Assembly (NCBI GenBank): GCA_020625875.1
Contig: JAHLAX010000048.1
Span: forward strand, 1-64,000
Direction of reading: 5' to 3'
Length of the DNA stretch: 64,000 nt
DNA from: a bacterium
Lineage (GTDB): Bacteria > Bacillota > Clostridia > Oscillospirales > Acutalibacteraceae
Shown here: positions 29,478 through 40,900 of the stretch, piece after piece
How positions within the stretch are numbered: position 1 is the stretch's first letter
Layout: each line of letters starts with the position of its first letter
The notes under the pieces: generated by a model
Database searches by the model: none
Seen by the model: the letters and a program-made list of their open reading frames with translations, nothing else
What the model was told of the DNA's origin: nothing
Made by a program: the position numbers and the translations under genes

Positions 29478-29507
29478 CGAATTTGTGATTATATCTGGCA
29501 AAAAAGC

Positions 29508-29535
29508 TTGATTTTTCCAAAATTTATGATATAAT
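29508..29535 (+). promoter_or_regulatory. Candidate sigmaA promoter of rpsB (TTGATT-16-TATAAT)
   Basis: -35 29508-29513, -10 29530-29535. Confidence 0.7.
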
Positions 29536-29540
29536 ATATA

Positions 29541-29653
29541 GGCATTTCGCACGTTCACGCCTATCGGTGAGGTGCCGCGGAACTGATACGTCCGCGTTTT
29601 AGCCGATAAAAACTATGGCGGAACGGAGGTTAAAACCTAAGGAGGAATAAATT
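29541..29653 (+). ncRNA. Structured 5' leader of rpsB-tsf (candidate autoregulatory r-protein leader)
   Basis: Nested pairing CGTTCaCGCC/GGCGGAACG, TATCGG/CCGATA, CGCGGA-N9-TCCGCG between promoter and start codon. Confidence 0.65.
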
Positions 29654-30397
29654 ATGTCAACAGTATCAATGAAACAGCTTCTTGAAGCGGGCGTTCATTT
29701 TGGACATCAAACAAGACGCTGGAACCCTAAAATGGCGGAGTATATCTTCACCGAACGTAACGGTATCTACATCATCGACTTGCAGAAAACCGTTAAGAAG
29801 CTTGACGAGGCTTATAACTTCATCAAAGAACTTGCTATGGATGGCAAGAACGTACTTTTCGTAGGTACAAAGAAGCAGGCTCAGGATTCTATCAAGGAAG
29901 AAGCCGAGAGAGCGGGCGCTTATTTTGTAAATGCCAGATGGCTCGGCGGTATGCTCACTAACTTCTCAACAATCCGCAAGAGAATCGCTCGTCTTAAACA
30001 GCTCAGAGCTATGCAGGAAGACGGAACATTTGACCTTCTTCCCAAGAAAGAAGTTATCAAGCTCAACCTCGAAATCGAGAGACTTGAGAAGTTTATGGGC
30101 GGTATCAAGGATATGTCCGAGATGCCCGGCGCTCTCTTTGTAGTAGATCCCAGAAAAGAAAAGATTGCTGTTGCCGAAGCTAAAAAGCTCGGTATCCCCG
30201 TTGTTGCTATCGTAGATACAAACTGCGATCCCGACGAGGTTGATTTCGTAATCCCCGGTAACGATGACGCTATCCGCGCGGTTAAGCTTATCGCTGGCGC
30301 TATGGCTGACGCTATCATCGAAGGCCGCGAGGGTCAGATGGGCGCTGCCGCTGTTGAGACAGAGGCTGAGGAAGAAGCAGAGGAAGCTGCTGAATAA
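29654..30397 (+). CDS. rpsB: 30S ribosomal protein S2
   Basis: [43 protein letters not shown]. Confidence 0.99.
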   Translation: MSTVSMKQLLEAGVHFGHQTRRWNPKMAEYIFTERNGIYIIDLQKTVKKLDEAYNFIKELAMDGKNVLFVGTKKQAQDSIKEEAERAGAYFVNARWLGGMLTNFSTIRKRIARLKQLRAMQEDGTFDLLPKKEVIKLNLEIERLEKFMGGIKDMSEMPGALFVVDPRKEKIAVAEAKKLGIPVVAIVDTNCDPDEVDFVIPGNDDAIRAVKLIAGAMADAIIEGREGQMGAAAVETEAEEEAEEAAE

Positions 30398-30430
30398 TAA
30401 TTTAATAATTATCGAAAGGATTGACATATA

Positions 30431-31339
30431 ATGAATTTTACAGCTCAGGACGTTAAGGCGTTAAGAGAAAAAACAGGCTGCGGTATGATGGACTGCAAAA
30501 AGGCTCTCGTTGAAGCTAACGGCGATATGGACAAAGCGGTTGATATTCTTCGTGAAGCTGGTCTCGCTAAAGCCGCTAAAAAGGCTTCAAGAATTGCCGC
30601 TGAGGGTGTAGCTTTCGCTACAACTTCTGATGATAACAAGACTGGCGTAGTTGTTGAGGTTAACGCCGAGACAGACTTCGTTGCCAAGAACGCTGACTTT
30701 ATGTCTTTTGTAGAGACTGTAGCCAAGACAATTATGAAAGAGGCTCCCGCTGACGTTGACGCTCTTATGGCTTGCAAGGCTTGCTGTACTGAAATGACAG
30801 TTGATGAGCTTCTCACAGAGAAGATTCAGGTAATCGGCGAGAACATCAAGATTCGTCGTTTCGTTCGTTATGAGGGCAACTGCGTATCTTATGTACACGC
30901 AGGCGGTAAGATTGGCGTTCTCGTAAACTTTGACACAGATGTAGCCGATAAGGCTGAGTTCGTAACAGCTGGCAAGGACGTTGCTATGCAGATTGCCGCT
31001 TTAGGTACACAGTATCTTAACCGTGACGATGTACCCGCTGAGGTTGTTGAGCACGAAAAAGAGATTATGAAGGCTGAGGTTATCAACTCTGGTAAGCCTG
31101 AGGCTATCGCCGACAAGATTGTTATGGGTAAAATCAACAAGTTCTTTAAAGAGAATTGCCTTGTTGACCAGGAATTCGTTAAGGACAACAAGCAGACTGT
31201 TAAGCAGTATGTTGATTCCGTTGCTAAGTCTTTAGGCGGTACAATCACAATCAAGGAATTCACACGCTTTGAAAAGGGCGAGGGAATCGAAAAGCGTCAG
31301 GACGACTTCGCTGCTGAAGTTGCTTCTATGACAAAATAA
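30431..31339 (+). CDS. tsf: Elongation factor Ts
   Basis: VKALREKTGCGMMDCKKALVEANGDMDKAVDILRE. Confidence 0.98.
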   Translation: MNFTAQDVKALREKTGCGMMDCKKALVEANGDMDKAVDILREAGLAKAAKKASRIAAEGVAFATTSDDNKTGVVVEVNAETDFVAKNADFMSFVETVAKTIMKEAPADVDALMACKACCTEMTVDELLTEKIQVIGENIKIRRFVRYEGNCVSYVHAGGKIGVLVNFDTDVADKAEFVTAGKDVAMQIAALGTQYLNRDDVPAEVVEHEKEIMKAEVINSGKPEAIADKIVMGKINKFFKENCLVDQEFVKDNKQTVKQYVDSVAKSLGGTITIKEFTRFEKGEGIEKRQDDFAAEVASMTK

Positions 31340-31349
31340 CAATATTATC

Positions 31350-31384
31350 AAGAGGATGTTCAAAAAACGGACATCCTCTTTTCT
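31350..31384 (+). terminator. Terminator after tsf
   Basis: agaggatgtt-caaaaaacgg-acatcctctttt. Confidence 0.8.
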
Positions 31385-31497
31385 TATATTACAAAACTGT
31401 ATCCAAAAACTGGGTTTTAATTCCTTTATAGCGTTATAAAAACGGCTTGTTAGAGTAAAATTACTATAACTATAATTATACAATCGGAGATGAAAAA

Positions 31498-32205
31498 ATG
31501 GCTGATGTAAAATACAAAAGAGTACTACTTAAACTATCGGGTGAATCACTCGCGGGCGACAAAAAACAAGGGATAGATTTTGATACCGTAACAAAAATCG
31601 TTGAGCCGATTAAGCGTCTTAACGATGAGGGCGCCGAGATTGCCATTGTCGTTGGCGGCGGCAACTTCTGGCGCGGCAGAAGCTCGGGTTCTATGGACAG
31701 GACAAGAGCTGACCACATCGGTATGCTCGCTACGGCTATCAACGCTCTGGGAGTCGCTGATTCGCTTGAGGCTTTAGGTGTTGACGTTAGAGTTCAGACT
31801 GCTATTTCTATGCGACAGGTTGCAGAGCCTTATATCAGAGGCAAGGCTATTCGCCATCTTGAAAAGGGCAGAGTAGTAGTGTTCGGATGCGGTACAGGTA
31901 ATCCCTTTTTCAGCACAGATACAGCTGCCGCTTTAAGAGCCGCTGAGATAGAGGCAGATATTATTCTCAAAGCAACTCTTGTTGACGGTGTTTATGATTC
32001 AGACCCCAAAACTAACCCTGACGCTGTTAAATTTGACCACATCTCATTCTATGACGTACTCAACAAGGATTTGGGCGTAATGGACAGCACCGCCGCTTCA
32101 CTTTGCAAGGACAACAGCATCGGACTTATAGTCTTCAGCATTGACGACCCCGACAATATATACAAAGCAGTTAAGGGAGAGCCTATAGGCACTCTTGTAG
32201 ATTAA
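31498..32205 (+). CDS. pyrH: UMP kinase
   Basis: [48 protein letters not shown]. Confidence 0.98.
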   Translation: MADVKYKRVLLKLSGESLAGDKKQGIDFDTVTKIVEPIKRLNDEGAEIAIVVGGGNFWRGRSSGSMDRTRADHIGMLATAINALGVADSLEALGVDVRVQTAISMRQVAEPYIRGKAIRHLEKGRVVVFGCGTGNPFFSTDTAAALRAAEIEADIILKATLVDGVYDSDPKTNPDAVKFDHISFYDVLNKDLGVMDSTAASLCKDNSIGLIVFSIDDPDNIYKAVKGEPIGTLVD

Positions 32206-32229
32206 TAAATGATTTAGGAGGATAAACCA

Positions 32230-32784
32230 ATGAAGGATACACTCAAAAGAGCAGAAGAAAGAATGCAGAGAAGAATCAACCATCTTGTTGATGAATATAA
32301 ATCAATAAGAGCCGGACGCGCTAATCCCGCGATTCTTGACAAAATCAAGGTTGATTATTATGGAACTCCCACCCCGATTAACCAGGTTGCTTCTGTTTCT
32401 GTTCCAGAAGCGAGAACAATTGTCATTCAGCCATGGGACGGTTCTATTCTAAAAACTATCAACAAGGCTATTCAGGCCTCAGAAATCGGCATTAACCCTC
32501 AGAACGACGGCAAGGTTATTCGTCTTAACTTCCCGCCGCTCACAGAAGACAGACGTAAAGAAATTGTTAAAGACGTGGCTAAAATCGCTGAGGGTACAAA
32601 GGTTCAGATTCGTAATGTTCGTCGTGACGCTATGGATGACCTCAAAAAGCTCAAGAAGAACGGCGACCTCACAGAGGACGATTTAAACGACGGTGAGGAA
32701 GAAGCTCAGAAGCTTACTGATAAATTCATTAAAGAAGCCGACAAGATTTGCAAAGATAAGCAAAAAGAAATAATGGAATTATAA
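32230..32784 (+). CDS. frr: Ribosome recycling factor
   Basis: SIRAGRANPAILDKIKVDYYGTPTPINQVASVSVPEARTIVIQPWD. Confidence 0.98.
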   Translation: MKDTLKRAEERMQRRINHLVDEYKSIRAGRANPAILDKIKVDYYGTPTPINQVASVSVPEARTIVIQPWDGSILKTINKAIQASEIGINPQNDGKVIRLNFPPLTEDRRKEIVKDVAKIAEGTKVQIRNVRRDAMDDLKKLKKNGDLTEDDLNDGEEEAQKLTDKFIKEADKICKDKQKEIMEL

Positions 32785-32787
32785 TCA

Positions 32788-33528
32788 ATGGCATTTTTTA
32801 AGAAGAAAAAACAAAGCCTTAGCGAAGATATTGTGCTTCCCGAGCATATCGGCATAATAATGGACGGTAACGGCAGGTGGGCGAAAAAACGGCGTCTGCC
32901 GCGCTCTGCGGGACATAACGCTGGCGGTAAAGTATTTCGTACTATCTCACGTTATTGCTCTGATATTGGTATAAAATATCTTACGGTCTACGCTTTTTCC
33001 ACTGAAAACTGGAAGCGTCCTAAAGAGGAAATAGACGCGTTGATGAAGCTTTTTAAAGATTATCTCGAAGAAGCCTTGCGCGATTTTAAGGACGACAGTA
33101 TTATTGTGCGATTTATCGGCGATAAAACTCCGTTCAGCGATGACCTCAAAGCTCTTATGATTGAAAACGAGGAGGGTTCCAAGGATCGTGACGGTATGGT
33201 GCTTAATATCGCTATGAATTACGGAAGCCGAGATGAGATTGTCAGAGCTGTTAAAGCTGTATCAGCGGATGTTAAAGACGGAAAAATTAATGTCGACGAT
33301 ATTGACGAGCAGCTTATTTCAGACAGGCTTTACACCGCGGGACAGCCTGATCCCGACCTTATTATTCGCCCGTCAGGTGAGTACAGAATTTCTAATTTTA
33401 TGTTATGGCAGGCGGCTTATACCGAGTTTGTCATAATGAATAAGCTTTGGCCTGACTTTACTACCGATGATTTGGACGAGGCTATAAAAACTTTTAATAA
33501 CCGAAACCGTCGTTTCGGTGGCGTATAA
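32788..33528 (+). CDS. uppS: Undecaprenyl diphosphate synthase
   Basis: HIGIIMDGNGRWAKKRRLPRSAGHNAGG, YAFSTENWKRP, DLIIRPSGEYRISNFMLWQAAYTEF. Confidence 0.97.
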   Translation: MAFFKKKKQSLSEDIVLPEHIGIIMDGNGRWAKKRRLPRSAGHNAGGKVFRTISRYCSDIGIKYLTVYAFSTENWKRPKEEIDALMKLFKDYLEEALRDFKDDSIIVRFIGDKTPFSDDLKALMIENEEGSKDRDGMVLNIAMNYGSRDEIVRAVKAVSADVKDGKINVDDIDEQLISDRLYTAGQPDPDLIIRPSGEYRISNFMLWQAAYTEFVIMNKLWPDFTTDDLDEAIKTFNNRNRRFGGV

Positions 33529-33557
33529 TAAGTATACTTATTACAAAGGATGATTAT

Positions 33558-34382
33558 ATGGATTCAATGAAACCAAGGTTACTGACCGCCGCGATTGGAA
33601 TTCCCGCGGCGATACTGGTGCTTTTGCTGGGAGAAGTGTTTCACTTTATTCTGTTCTTGGTAATCGGCGCCTTTAACGTAGTTATGATTTTAGAGTACCT
33701 TGCCGCGAAACAACTGCATAAGAATATGAAGCTGTTTATTCCCTGTGCGATCTACGCGTTTGCGCAGCCTACATTGCTCCATTTTCATCTCAACTTACTT
33801 ACACCGTATCTATTTGTGTTCACTTTGTTCGTTATGATGATACTATTCCATAAGGAAATCAGCTTTTCGGACGCGGCGTTTGTAACGCTCGGAACAATTA
33901 TTATTGTTTTTGGTATGACCTCTATACTTGTCGTACCCGACAGAATACACGGATATTATATTTTGTTCTTTATTATTACTCTTGGCATTCCTTGGATCGC
34001 TGACGGCGGCGCGTATTTTACGGGCGTCTTTCTAGGCAAGCATAAGCTGTGTCCCGAAATCAGCCCCAAAAAGACAATCGAAGGTTTTTTAGGCGGCACT
34101 GCCTTTTGTATTGTATCCGCGCTTGTTATCGCTTTAGTGTTTAACTCTATTTCTATGACATTAAAGCTTAATATATGGATTATGCTGCTTTTAGGTGTGC
34201 TTATAAGTGTTGTTTCGGTTATCGGTGATTTATCATTCTCGCTGATTAAACGTTCCTGTGGTATAAAAGATTTCGGTTCGTTTTTTCCAGGACACGGCGG
34301 AGTGCTTGACCGCTTTGACAGCGTAATCTTTACAGCTCCCGTAGTGTTCTTTATTGCAAAATTCTTACCTTTGCTTGCATAA
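33558..34382 (+). CDS. cdsA: Phosphatidate cytidylyltransferase
   Basis: Multi-TM; ISPKKTIEGFLGG, SLIKRSCGIKDFGSFFPGHGGVLDRFDS. Confidence 0.95.
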   Translation: MDSMKPRLLTAAIGIPAAILVLLLGEVFHFILFLVIGAFNVVMILEYLAAKQLHKNMKLFIPCAIYAFAQPTLLHFHLNLLTPYLFVFTLFVMMILFHKEISFSDAAFVTLGTIIIVFGMTSILVVPDRIHGYYILFFIITLGIPWIADGGAYFTGVFLGKHKLCPEISPKKTIEGFLGGTAFCIVSALVIALVFNSISMTLKLNIWIMLLLGVLISVVSVIGDLSFSLIKRSCGIKDFGSFFPGHGGVLDRFDSVIFTAPVVFFIAKFLPLLA

Positions 34383-34397
34383 ATAAAAAGGTGTTTT

Positions 34398-35543
34398 ATG
34401 GTTAAAAATATTAGTATTCTCGGGTCTACGGGTTCAATCGGAACTCAGGCTCTTGATGTTGCCGATAAGCTTGATTTAAAGGTTACGGCAATTACCGCAA
34501 ATACAAATATCAAAACTCTCGAAGAGCAGGTGCGCAAATACGAGCCTGCTCTCGCGGTTGTTTTTGACGAGAGTAAATATTCTCAATTTAAGTCCAATAT
34601 AGCCGATACAAATACAAAAGTATCTGCGGGAATGGACGGACTCATTGAAGCGGCTACCCAAAATAACGCCGATTTAATCTTGAATTCCGTAGTAGGGATG
34701 GTCGGGCTTTTGCCGACTATAGCAGCGGCTAACGCTAAAAAAGACATAGCTCTCGCTAACAAAGAAACTTTAGTCGCGGGCGGCAGTCTGGTTATGAAGG
34801 CTGTTAGCGACAACGGTGTTAATCTTTATCCTGTAGACAGCGAGCATTCAGCTATTTTTCAGTGTCTTCAGGGCTGTCCTGAAAAGAAAGCGTTAAAAAG
34901 ACTTATTCTAACAGCTTCCGGCGGTCCTTTCTTTGGCAAAAAAGCCGAGGAACTTAAAAATGTTACAGTCGAGCAGGCGCTGAATCACCCAAACTGGGAT
35001 ATGGGCGCAAAAATTACCATCGACTCCGCTACAATGATGAATAAAGGTCTAGAGATTATTGAAGCTTCGTGGCTGTTTGATATGCCTGCCGATAAAATTG
35101 ACGTTGTTGTTCATCGCGAGAGTGTCATTCATTCTATGATTGAGTATGTTGATAACTCGGTAATCGCTCAGCTCGGAGTGCCTGATATGCGTATACCGAT
35201 TCAGTACGCCATAACCTATCCCAATCGTTTTGAATCACCTGTAAATCAGCTCAATCTTACAGATTACGCGAAGCTCACCTTCTTTGAGCCCGATTATGAC
35301 GCGTTTAAATGCCTCAGAGCTTGTAAACAGGCTATTGAAAGAGGCGGTTTGTGCGCCGCGGCGGCTAACGGCGCCAACGAAGTAGCCAACAAGCTCTTCC
35401 GCGACGGGAAGATTTCCTTTCTCGATATTGGCGACCTTGTTATGGATGCTATGCTCAGACAGGATAACATCAGCGCCAAAACTGTTGATGATGTTCTCAC
35501 GGCTGATAAAAACGCCCGTGATTATGTTTTGAGTAATATATAA
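34398..35543 (+). CDS. dxr: 1-deoxy-D-xylulose 5-phosphate reductoisomerase
   Basis: ISILGSTGSIGTQALDV, LANKETLVAGG, PVDSEHSAIFQCLQG, NHPNWDMGAKITIDSATMMNKGLEIIEA. Confidence 0.97.
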   Translation: MVKNISILGSTGSIGTQALDVADKLDLKVTAITANTNIKTLEEQVRKYEPALAVVFDESKYSQFKSNIADTNTKVSAGMDGLIEAATQNNADLILNSVVGMVGLLPTIAAANAKKDIALANKETLVAGGSLVMKAVSDNGVNLYPVDSEHSAIFQCLQGCPEKKALKRLILTASGGPFFGKKAEELKNVTVEQALNHPNWDMGAKITIDSATMMNKGLEIIEASWLFDMPADKIDVVVHRESVIHSMIEYVDNSVIAQLGVPDMRIPIQYAITYPNRFESPVNQLNLTDYAKLTFFEPDYDAFKCLRACKQAIERGGLCAAAANGANEVANKLFRDGKISFLDIGDLVMDAMLRQDNISAKTVDDVLTADKNARDYVLSNI

Positions 35544-35558
35544 ATTGGAGTGACTACG

Positions 35559-36920
35559 TTGTTATCTGTATTAACTACAATAGCATTAATTATTATAGGT
35601 GTTCTTCTGTTCTTGTTGATTATATTTTTCCATGAGGGCGGGCACTTTATCGCGGCTAAAAAGAGCGGAGTTCAGGTCAACGAGTTTTCGCTTGGTATGG
35701 GTCCCAAGATAATCAGCTTCAAAAAGGGCGAAACTCAGTATTCTCTCAGATTGCTCCCTATAGGCGGTTACTGCGCTATGGAGGGCGAGGATGAGGAGAG
35801 CGATAACCCCCGCGCGTTTAATAACGCGAAAGTTTGGAAGCGTATGATTATTATAATCGCCGGCGCTGTTATGAACATTTTGCTCGGGTTTATTATGATG
35901 TTCGCGATTGTAGTTCAGAGCCCTGAATATTCCTCGACTACTGTCGCGGGTTTTTCGGAGGTTGCTTTTTCAGCGAACAGCGGCCTTCAAAAAGGCGATA
36001 AGTTTACAAAGATTAATAACTATTCAATAAACACATCTCAAGATATGTCTTTCGCTATAGCGACAATCAAGTGTCAGAAGGTTGACGGTTCAACAGTCAC
36101 GATTTATAAAGAGGATTGTACGCTCAATCTCTGCGCTTTTTACGGCGAATTATACAGCGATGAGGACTTCGCTAAAAACAAAAAACAACTTGATAAAGTG
36201 TATAAGATTCTTACCGAAGGCGTCTCAAAGATTAACGCTGCTAAAACAAAAGCTGAGGCTGATAAACTCTACAAAGAGTGTTTTAACAAAATGAAATTAG
36301 CCTCGGGTAAGATGGATTATAAGATACCCGAAATAAAAGAGAGAAAAACTCGTCAGCGTTTTACAACAGACGCGGAGGTAATACGCGACGGTAAAAATAT
36401 AGAACTTAAGAATCTTCAGTTCTACACTTATCTTAAGAGTAAGGACGACAAAGAACCGTCAGTCTCGATAGACTTCTATGTTGAGCCGATTAAAAAGACC
36501 TTTGGTACTGTTATTGAACAGACAGGAGCTCAGACTGTCAGCACTATCAGAATGGTCTGGTCGTCAATCATCGGGCTGATTCAAGGTCAGTTCTCGTTCA
36601 AGGATATTTCAGGTCCTGTAGGAGCGGCTTCGGCTATTACACAGGTAGCGTCCGAAGGCTTAAAAACAGGCTTTGGCGACGCGGTCAATAACATTCTTTA
36701 TGTTATGATGATTATTACGGTTAACTTAGGAATATTCAATATGCTTCCGTTCCCCGCGCTCGACGGCGGACGCTTCCTCTTCCTGTTGATTGAGGCGATA
36801 TTCCGCAAACCTATTCCGCGCAAGGTCGAGAAAATTGTTAACGCTGTAGGTTTGATATTATTGCTTGGGTTTATGGCGGTTATCACTTTTAAGGATGTAT
36901 TTCAGCTTATCTGGAAATAA
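35559..36920 (+). CDS. rseP: RIP metalloprotease RseP/RasP with enlarged periplasmic/PDZ-region insert
   Basis: FFHEGGHFIAAKKSGVQVNEFSLGMGPK, LLPIGGYCAMEGED, NLGIFNMLPFPALDGGRFLFLLIEA; TTG 35559 fits the ggag RBS better than GTG 35550. Confidence 0.93.
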   Translation: MLSVLTTIALIIIGVLLFLLIIFFHEGGHFIAAKKSGVQVNEFSLGMGPKIISFKKGETQYSLRLLPIGGYCAMEGEDEESDNPRAFNNAKVWKRMIIIIAGAVMNILLGFIMMFAIVVQSPEYSSTTVAGFSEVAFSANSGLQKGDKFTKINNYSINTSQDMSFAIATIKCQKVDGSTVTIYKEDCTLNLCAFYGELYSDEDFAKNKKQLDKVYKILTEGVSKINAAKTKAEADKLYKECFNKMKLASGKMDYKIPEIKERKTRQRFTTDAEVIRDGKNIELKNLQFYTYLKSKDDKEPSVSIDFYVEPIKKTFGTVIEQTGAQTVSTIRMVWSSIIGLIQGQFSFKDISGPVGAASAITQVASEGLKTGFGDAVNNILYVMMIITVNLGIFNMLPFPALDGGRFLFLLIEAIFRKPIPRKVEKIVNAVGLILLLGFMAVITFKDVFQLIWK

Positions 36921-36931
36921 CGGAGGACGTT

Positions 36932-37987
36932 ATGGGTAGTAAAAACACAGTGAAAATCGGGAATATTTCAATTGGCGGCGATAATAAAATCGCAGTACAG
37001 TCAATGCTCAATATTCCCGCTGATGATATAGAAAACAGCGTCAGACAGGCAAAAGAGCTGGAACAAGCGGGTTGCGAGATTATCCGCGCGGCAATCCCTA
37101 ATATGGACGCGGTAAAGCTCATTCCCGCGCTTAAAGAGGCGGTAAGCGTACCTATAGTCGCTGACATTCATTTTGATTACAGGCTCGCTTTGGAATCGGT
37201 TGCGGCGGGTGTTGATAAAATTCGCATCAATCCTGGCAATATCGGCTCTGACGATAGGGTAAAGGCTGTCGCTGACGCGTGCAAGGCTAACAGTATTCCC
37301 ATAAGAATCGGCGTTAACAGCGGCTCTGTTGAGAAAGAAATTCTCGCTAAATACGGCTCGCCTACACCTGAGGCTCTTGTCGAAAGCGCTTTGTATCACG
37401 CTTCTTTACTTGAAAAATTTGACTTTAACGATATTGTGCTTTCGATGAAAAGCTCTACAGTTAGCTCAATGATAAAAGCATATGAGCTCGCTTATGAGCG
37501 CTGCGATTATCCGCTACACCTCGGTGTTACCGAGGCGGGCACAGAGCGTATGGGTTTGATAAAGTCCGCCGCGGGTATTGGTTCGCTTCTGCTCAGAGGT
37601 ATAGGCGATACAATCAGGGTTTCGCTCACTGCCGACCCTGTTCGTGAAGTTTACGCCGCGCGTGATATTCTAAAAGCGCTCGATATAGAAAAGGGTGGAG
37701 TTCAGCTCGTGTCCTGCCCGACATGCGGCAGAACAAAGGTGGACCTTATATCCTTGGCTAATGAAGTTGAGGAACGATTAAAAGACTGTAAGCTGAATAT
37801 TAAAGTCGCTGTTATGGGCTGTGTTGTTAACGGACCAGGTGAGGCTCGAGAGGCTGATTATGGTATCGCCGGCGGCGACGGTAACGGTCTTGTGTTTAAA
37901 AAAGGAGAAATACTATACAAGGTTCCCGAGGATAAGCTTGTTGACGCCTTGTTAGATGAAATAGAGAAAGAGTATGGCAAAGTTTAA
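36932..37987 (+). CDS. ispG: 4-hydroxy-3-methylbut-2-enyl diphosphate synthase
   Basis: IAVQSMLNIPADD, GCEIIRAAIPNMDAV, SCPTCGRTKVDL, MGCVVNGPGEAREADYGIAGGDG. Confidence 0.97.
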   Translation: MGSKNTVKIGNISIGGDNKIAVQSMLNIPADDIENSVRQAKELEQAGCEIIRAAIPNMDAVKLIPALKEAVSVPIVADIHFDYRLALESVAAGVDKIRINPGNIGSDDRVKAVADACKANSIPIRIGVNSGSVEKEILAKYGSPTPEALVESALYHASLLEKFDFNDIVLSMKSSTVSSMIKAYELAYERCDYPLHLGVTEAGTERMGLIKSAAGIGSLLLRGIGDTIRVSLTADPVREVYAARDILKALDIEKGGVQLVSCPTCGRTKVDLISLANEVEERLKDCKLNIKVAVMGCVVNGPGEAREADYGIAGGDGNGLVFKKGEILYKVPEDKLVDALLDEIEKEYGKV

Positions 37988-40900
37988 GGAAGTATTTGAA
38001 AATTTTATCGACCAAAATTCAATAGATTCAACGATACTCGACGCTTCCGTAAAAAGGGTAAATACCAACGCTTCGTTGAGAACCGCTACGGTATATCTTG
38101 ATTTGGACAAGCTTGTCACCAGAAAAGCTCTTCATAACGCCGAGAACGCTCTGAAAAAATCAAGGCTCGCGCTTATTAAAGCTGAGATTAAACCGTGTTT
38201 TAATAAAGACTTGTTTTCCGCTGATTATTTTGGAGAGCTTGTTGAGGAACTTAAAATCAAAATCCCCCGAATCAACGGAACTTTCGGAAACTCCGAAACT
38301 GATTTTGACGGTGAGGTTCTGAATATTACGCTTAAAAACGGCGGAAAGGCTCTGCTCGACAGTGTAAAATTTAAGGCTGAGCTTTCAAAGCTTGTTATGG
38401 ATGAGTTCGGTCTTTCTATTCACGTTACATACAGCGGAGTAACCGAGCTTGACGGAGACAGCGAGGAGTATCTTGAATTCCAGCAGAATACTGAGAAGAA
38501 GCTCCAGCGTGAAAGTCTCGAAAAAATTGTTGAGATATTTGAGGATGAAAAAGAATCCGCTGTCGCTTCTGCTCAGAAGAGAGCGGACAACGTTAAATCC
38601 GAGATAGAAGTCCGCAAGGGTGAGTTTTTAAAACCTCAGATTATAAAAAGCTCAATCAGACCTCTTTACGGCAGAGTTAATAAGACAAAGCTCATCCCGA
38701 TTGAAAAGGTTGAGTACGATTCGGGAAAGGTGGCTGTATGGGGCGATGTTATCCAGGTTACCAAAAAGGTTACCCGCTCGGGTGATAAAAACATTTTTAC
38801 TATTGATATTACTGACTATACCAACTCAATTACCGTTAAGGTCTTTGGACCTATTAATCAGACAGCTGTTGTAGATAAAATTAAAAGCGGTGACGCTATA
38901 GTTGTCAACGGTGATGTTGAGTTCGATAAGTACGCGGGCGGTGTTGTAATTAACGCCAGAAGCATTAGTACGGTGCAAAAGGTTAAAGTAGTTGATAACG
39001 CGCCAAAAAAGCGTGTTGAGCTTCACCTTCATACAAATATGTCCCAGATGGACGGTATGACTTCCGCTGAAGATTTAATCAAAAGAGCCGCTTCATGGGG
39101 ACATCCCGCTATAGCAATTACCGATCACGGTGTTGCTCAGGCATTCCCCGAGGCTATGAATACAGCCAAAGCTCTTAATAAAGATGAACAAAAAATTAAG
39201 ATAATTTACGGCACAGAGGCTTATTTTATAGACGACCTTGTAGATTCTGTATCAGGCAAAGCGTCTGGCAGCCTTGACGGTACTTTTATATGCTTTGATA
39301 TAGAAACGACAGGCTTGTCCGCTAAGAACGATAAAATCACAGAAATCGGCGCTGTTAAAATTGAAAACGGCGTTGTTGTAGATACGTTCTCCACATTCGC
39401 TAATCCCGAGATGCCGATTCCCGCTAAAATCACTCAGCTAACGGGAATAACAGATTCTATGGTTAAAGACGCTCCATCTCAATCTGAGGCTGTAAAAGCG
39501 TTTCTTGACTTTGCGGGCGATAACGTTCTTGTGGCTCATAACGCTCCTTTTGATACTGGCTTTATCAGAGTTGCGTGTGAGAATATGGGCGTACCTTATA
39601 ACCTTACCGCCATAGACACCGTTGTTATTTGTCGTTCAATTCTTAAAGATATTAAGAACTGCAAGCTTGATACAGTCGCGAAATATCTGCGTCTGGGTGA
39701 TTTTAATCATCACAGAGCTAAGGATGACGCTGAAATGCTCGCTAGTATATTTGTTGAGCTTTGCCGCAGATTAAAAGATGATTACAATATTTATGACGTA
39801 AGCGAGATAAATACTAAGATTGAGGGCGGCGACTACAAAAAGCTGCCCACCTATCATCAGATTATTCTTGTTAAGAATCTGACTGGTCTTAAGAATCTTT
39901 ATAAGCTTATTTCATCAAGTCATCTCGATTATTTTTATAAAAAGCCCAGAATTCCGAAGTCTTTGCTTGTTGAGCACAGAGAAGGGCTGTTAATCGGTTC
40001 CGCGTGTGAGGCGGGGCAGCTTATGAGGGCTATCATCGGCGGTAAACCTAAGGATGAAATTCGTAAGATTGCCAAGTTTCATGACTATCTTGAGATTCAG
40101 CCGACAGGTAATAACGCCTTTCTGTTGAGAAACGGCATTTGTAAGTCACAGGCTGACTTGGAGGATTTGAACCGACGTGTCGTTAAACTCGGCGAGGAGC
40201 TGAATATTCCCGTTGTAGCGACCTGCGACGTTCACTTTATGGACCCGACAGACGCGGATTTCAGAATGATACTACAGGCGGGACAGGGCTATACTGACGC
40301 TCAGCAGCAAGCTCCGCTTTATTATCGGACAACTCAGGAAATGCTCGAGGAGTTTAGTTATCTCGGTGAGGAAAAGGCGTATGAGATAGTTGTTGAAAAT
40401 ACAAACAAGATTGCTGATTCTATCGAGAACATTCAGCCGATTCCCGACGGCAACTATCCTCCGTTTATTGAAGGCGCCGAGCAGCAGCTCATAGATATTA
40501 CATGGGAAAGAACCAAGAAAAAGTACGGTGACCCTGTTCCCGAGATTGTCGCTAAACGCCTTGAAAAGGAATTAAACTCAATTACAAAATACGGCTATTC
40601 TGTGCTTTATATGACAGCGCAGAAGCTCGTAGCCGATAGTGAGGCTCACGGGTATCTTGTCGGCTCGCGAGGCAGTGTAGGCTCCTCGTTTGTCGCGACA
40701 ATGTCTGGTATCTCTGAGGTAAATCCGCTTTGTCCTCATTATGTTTGTCCGAAATGTAAGCACAGCGAGTTTTTTGAGCGCGGAGAGTACGGCTCGGGCT
40801 TTGATATGCCGCCCAAAGATTGTCCCGAATGCGGAACTGCTATGGACCGTGACGGTCACGAGATTCCGTTTGAGACCTTTCTTGGTTTCAAGGGCGACAA

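Noticed and set aside
30340-30397. Acidic repetitive rpsB C-terminus ([13 protein letters not shown]) as an unusual extension
   Set aside because: Acidic Glu/Ala tails are common in clostridial S2 proteins.
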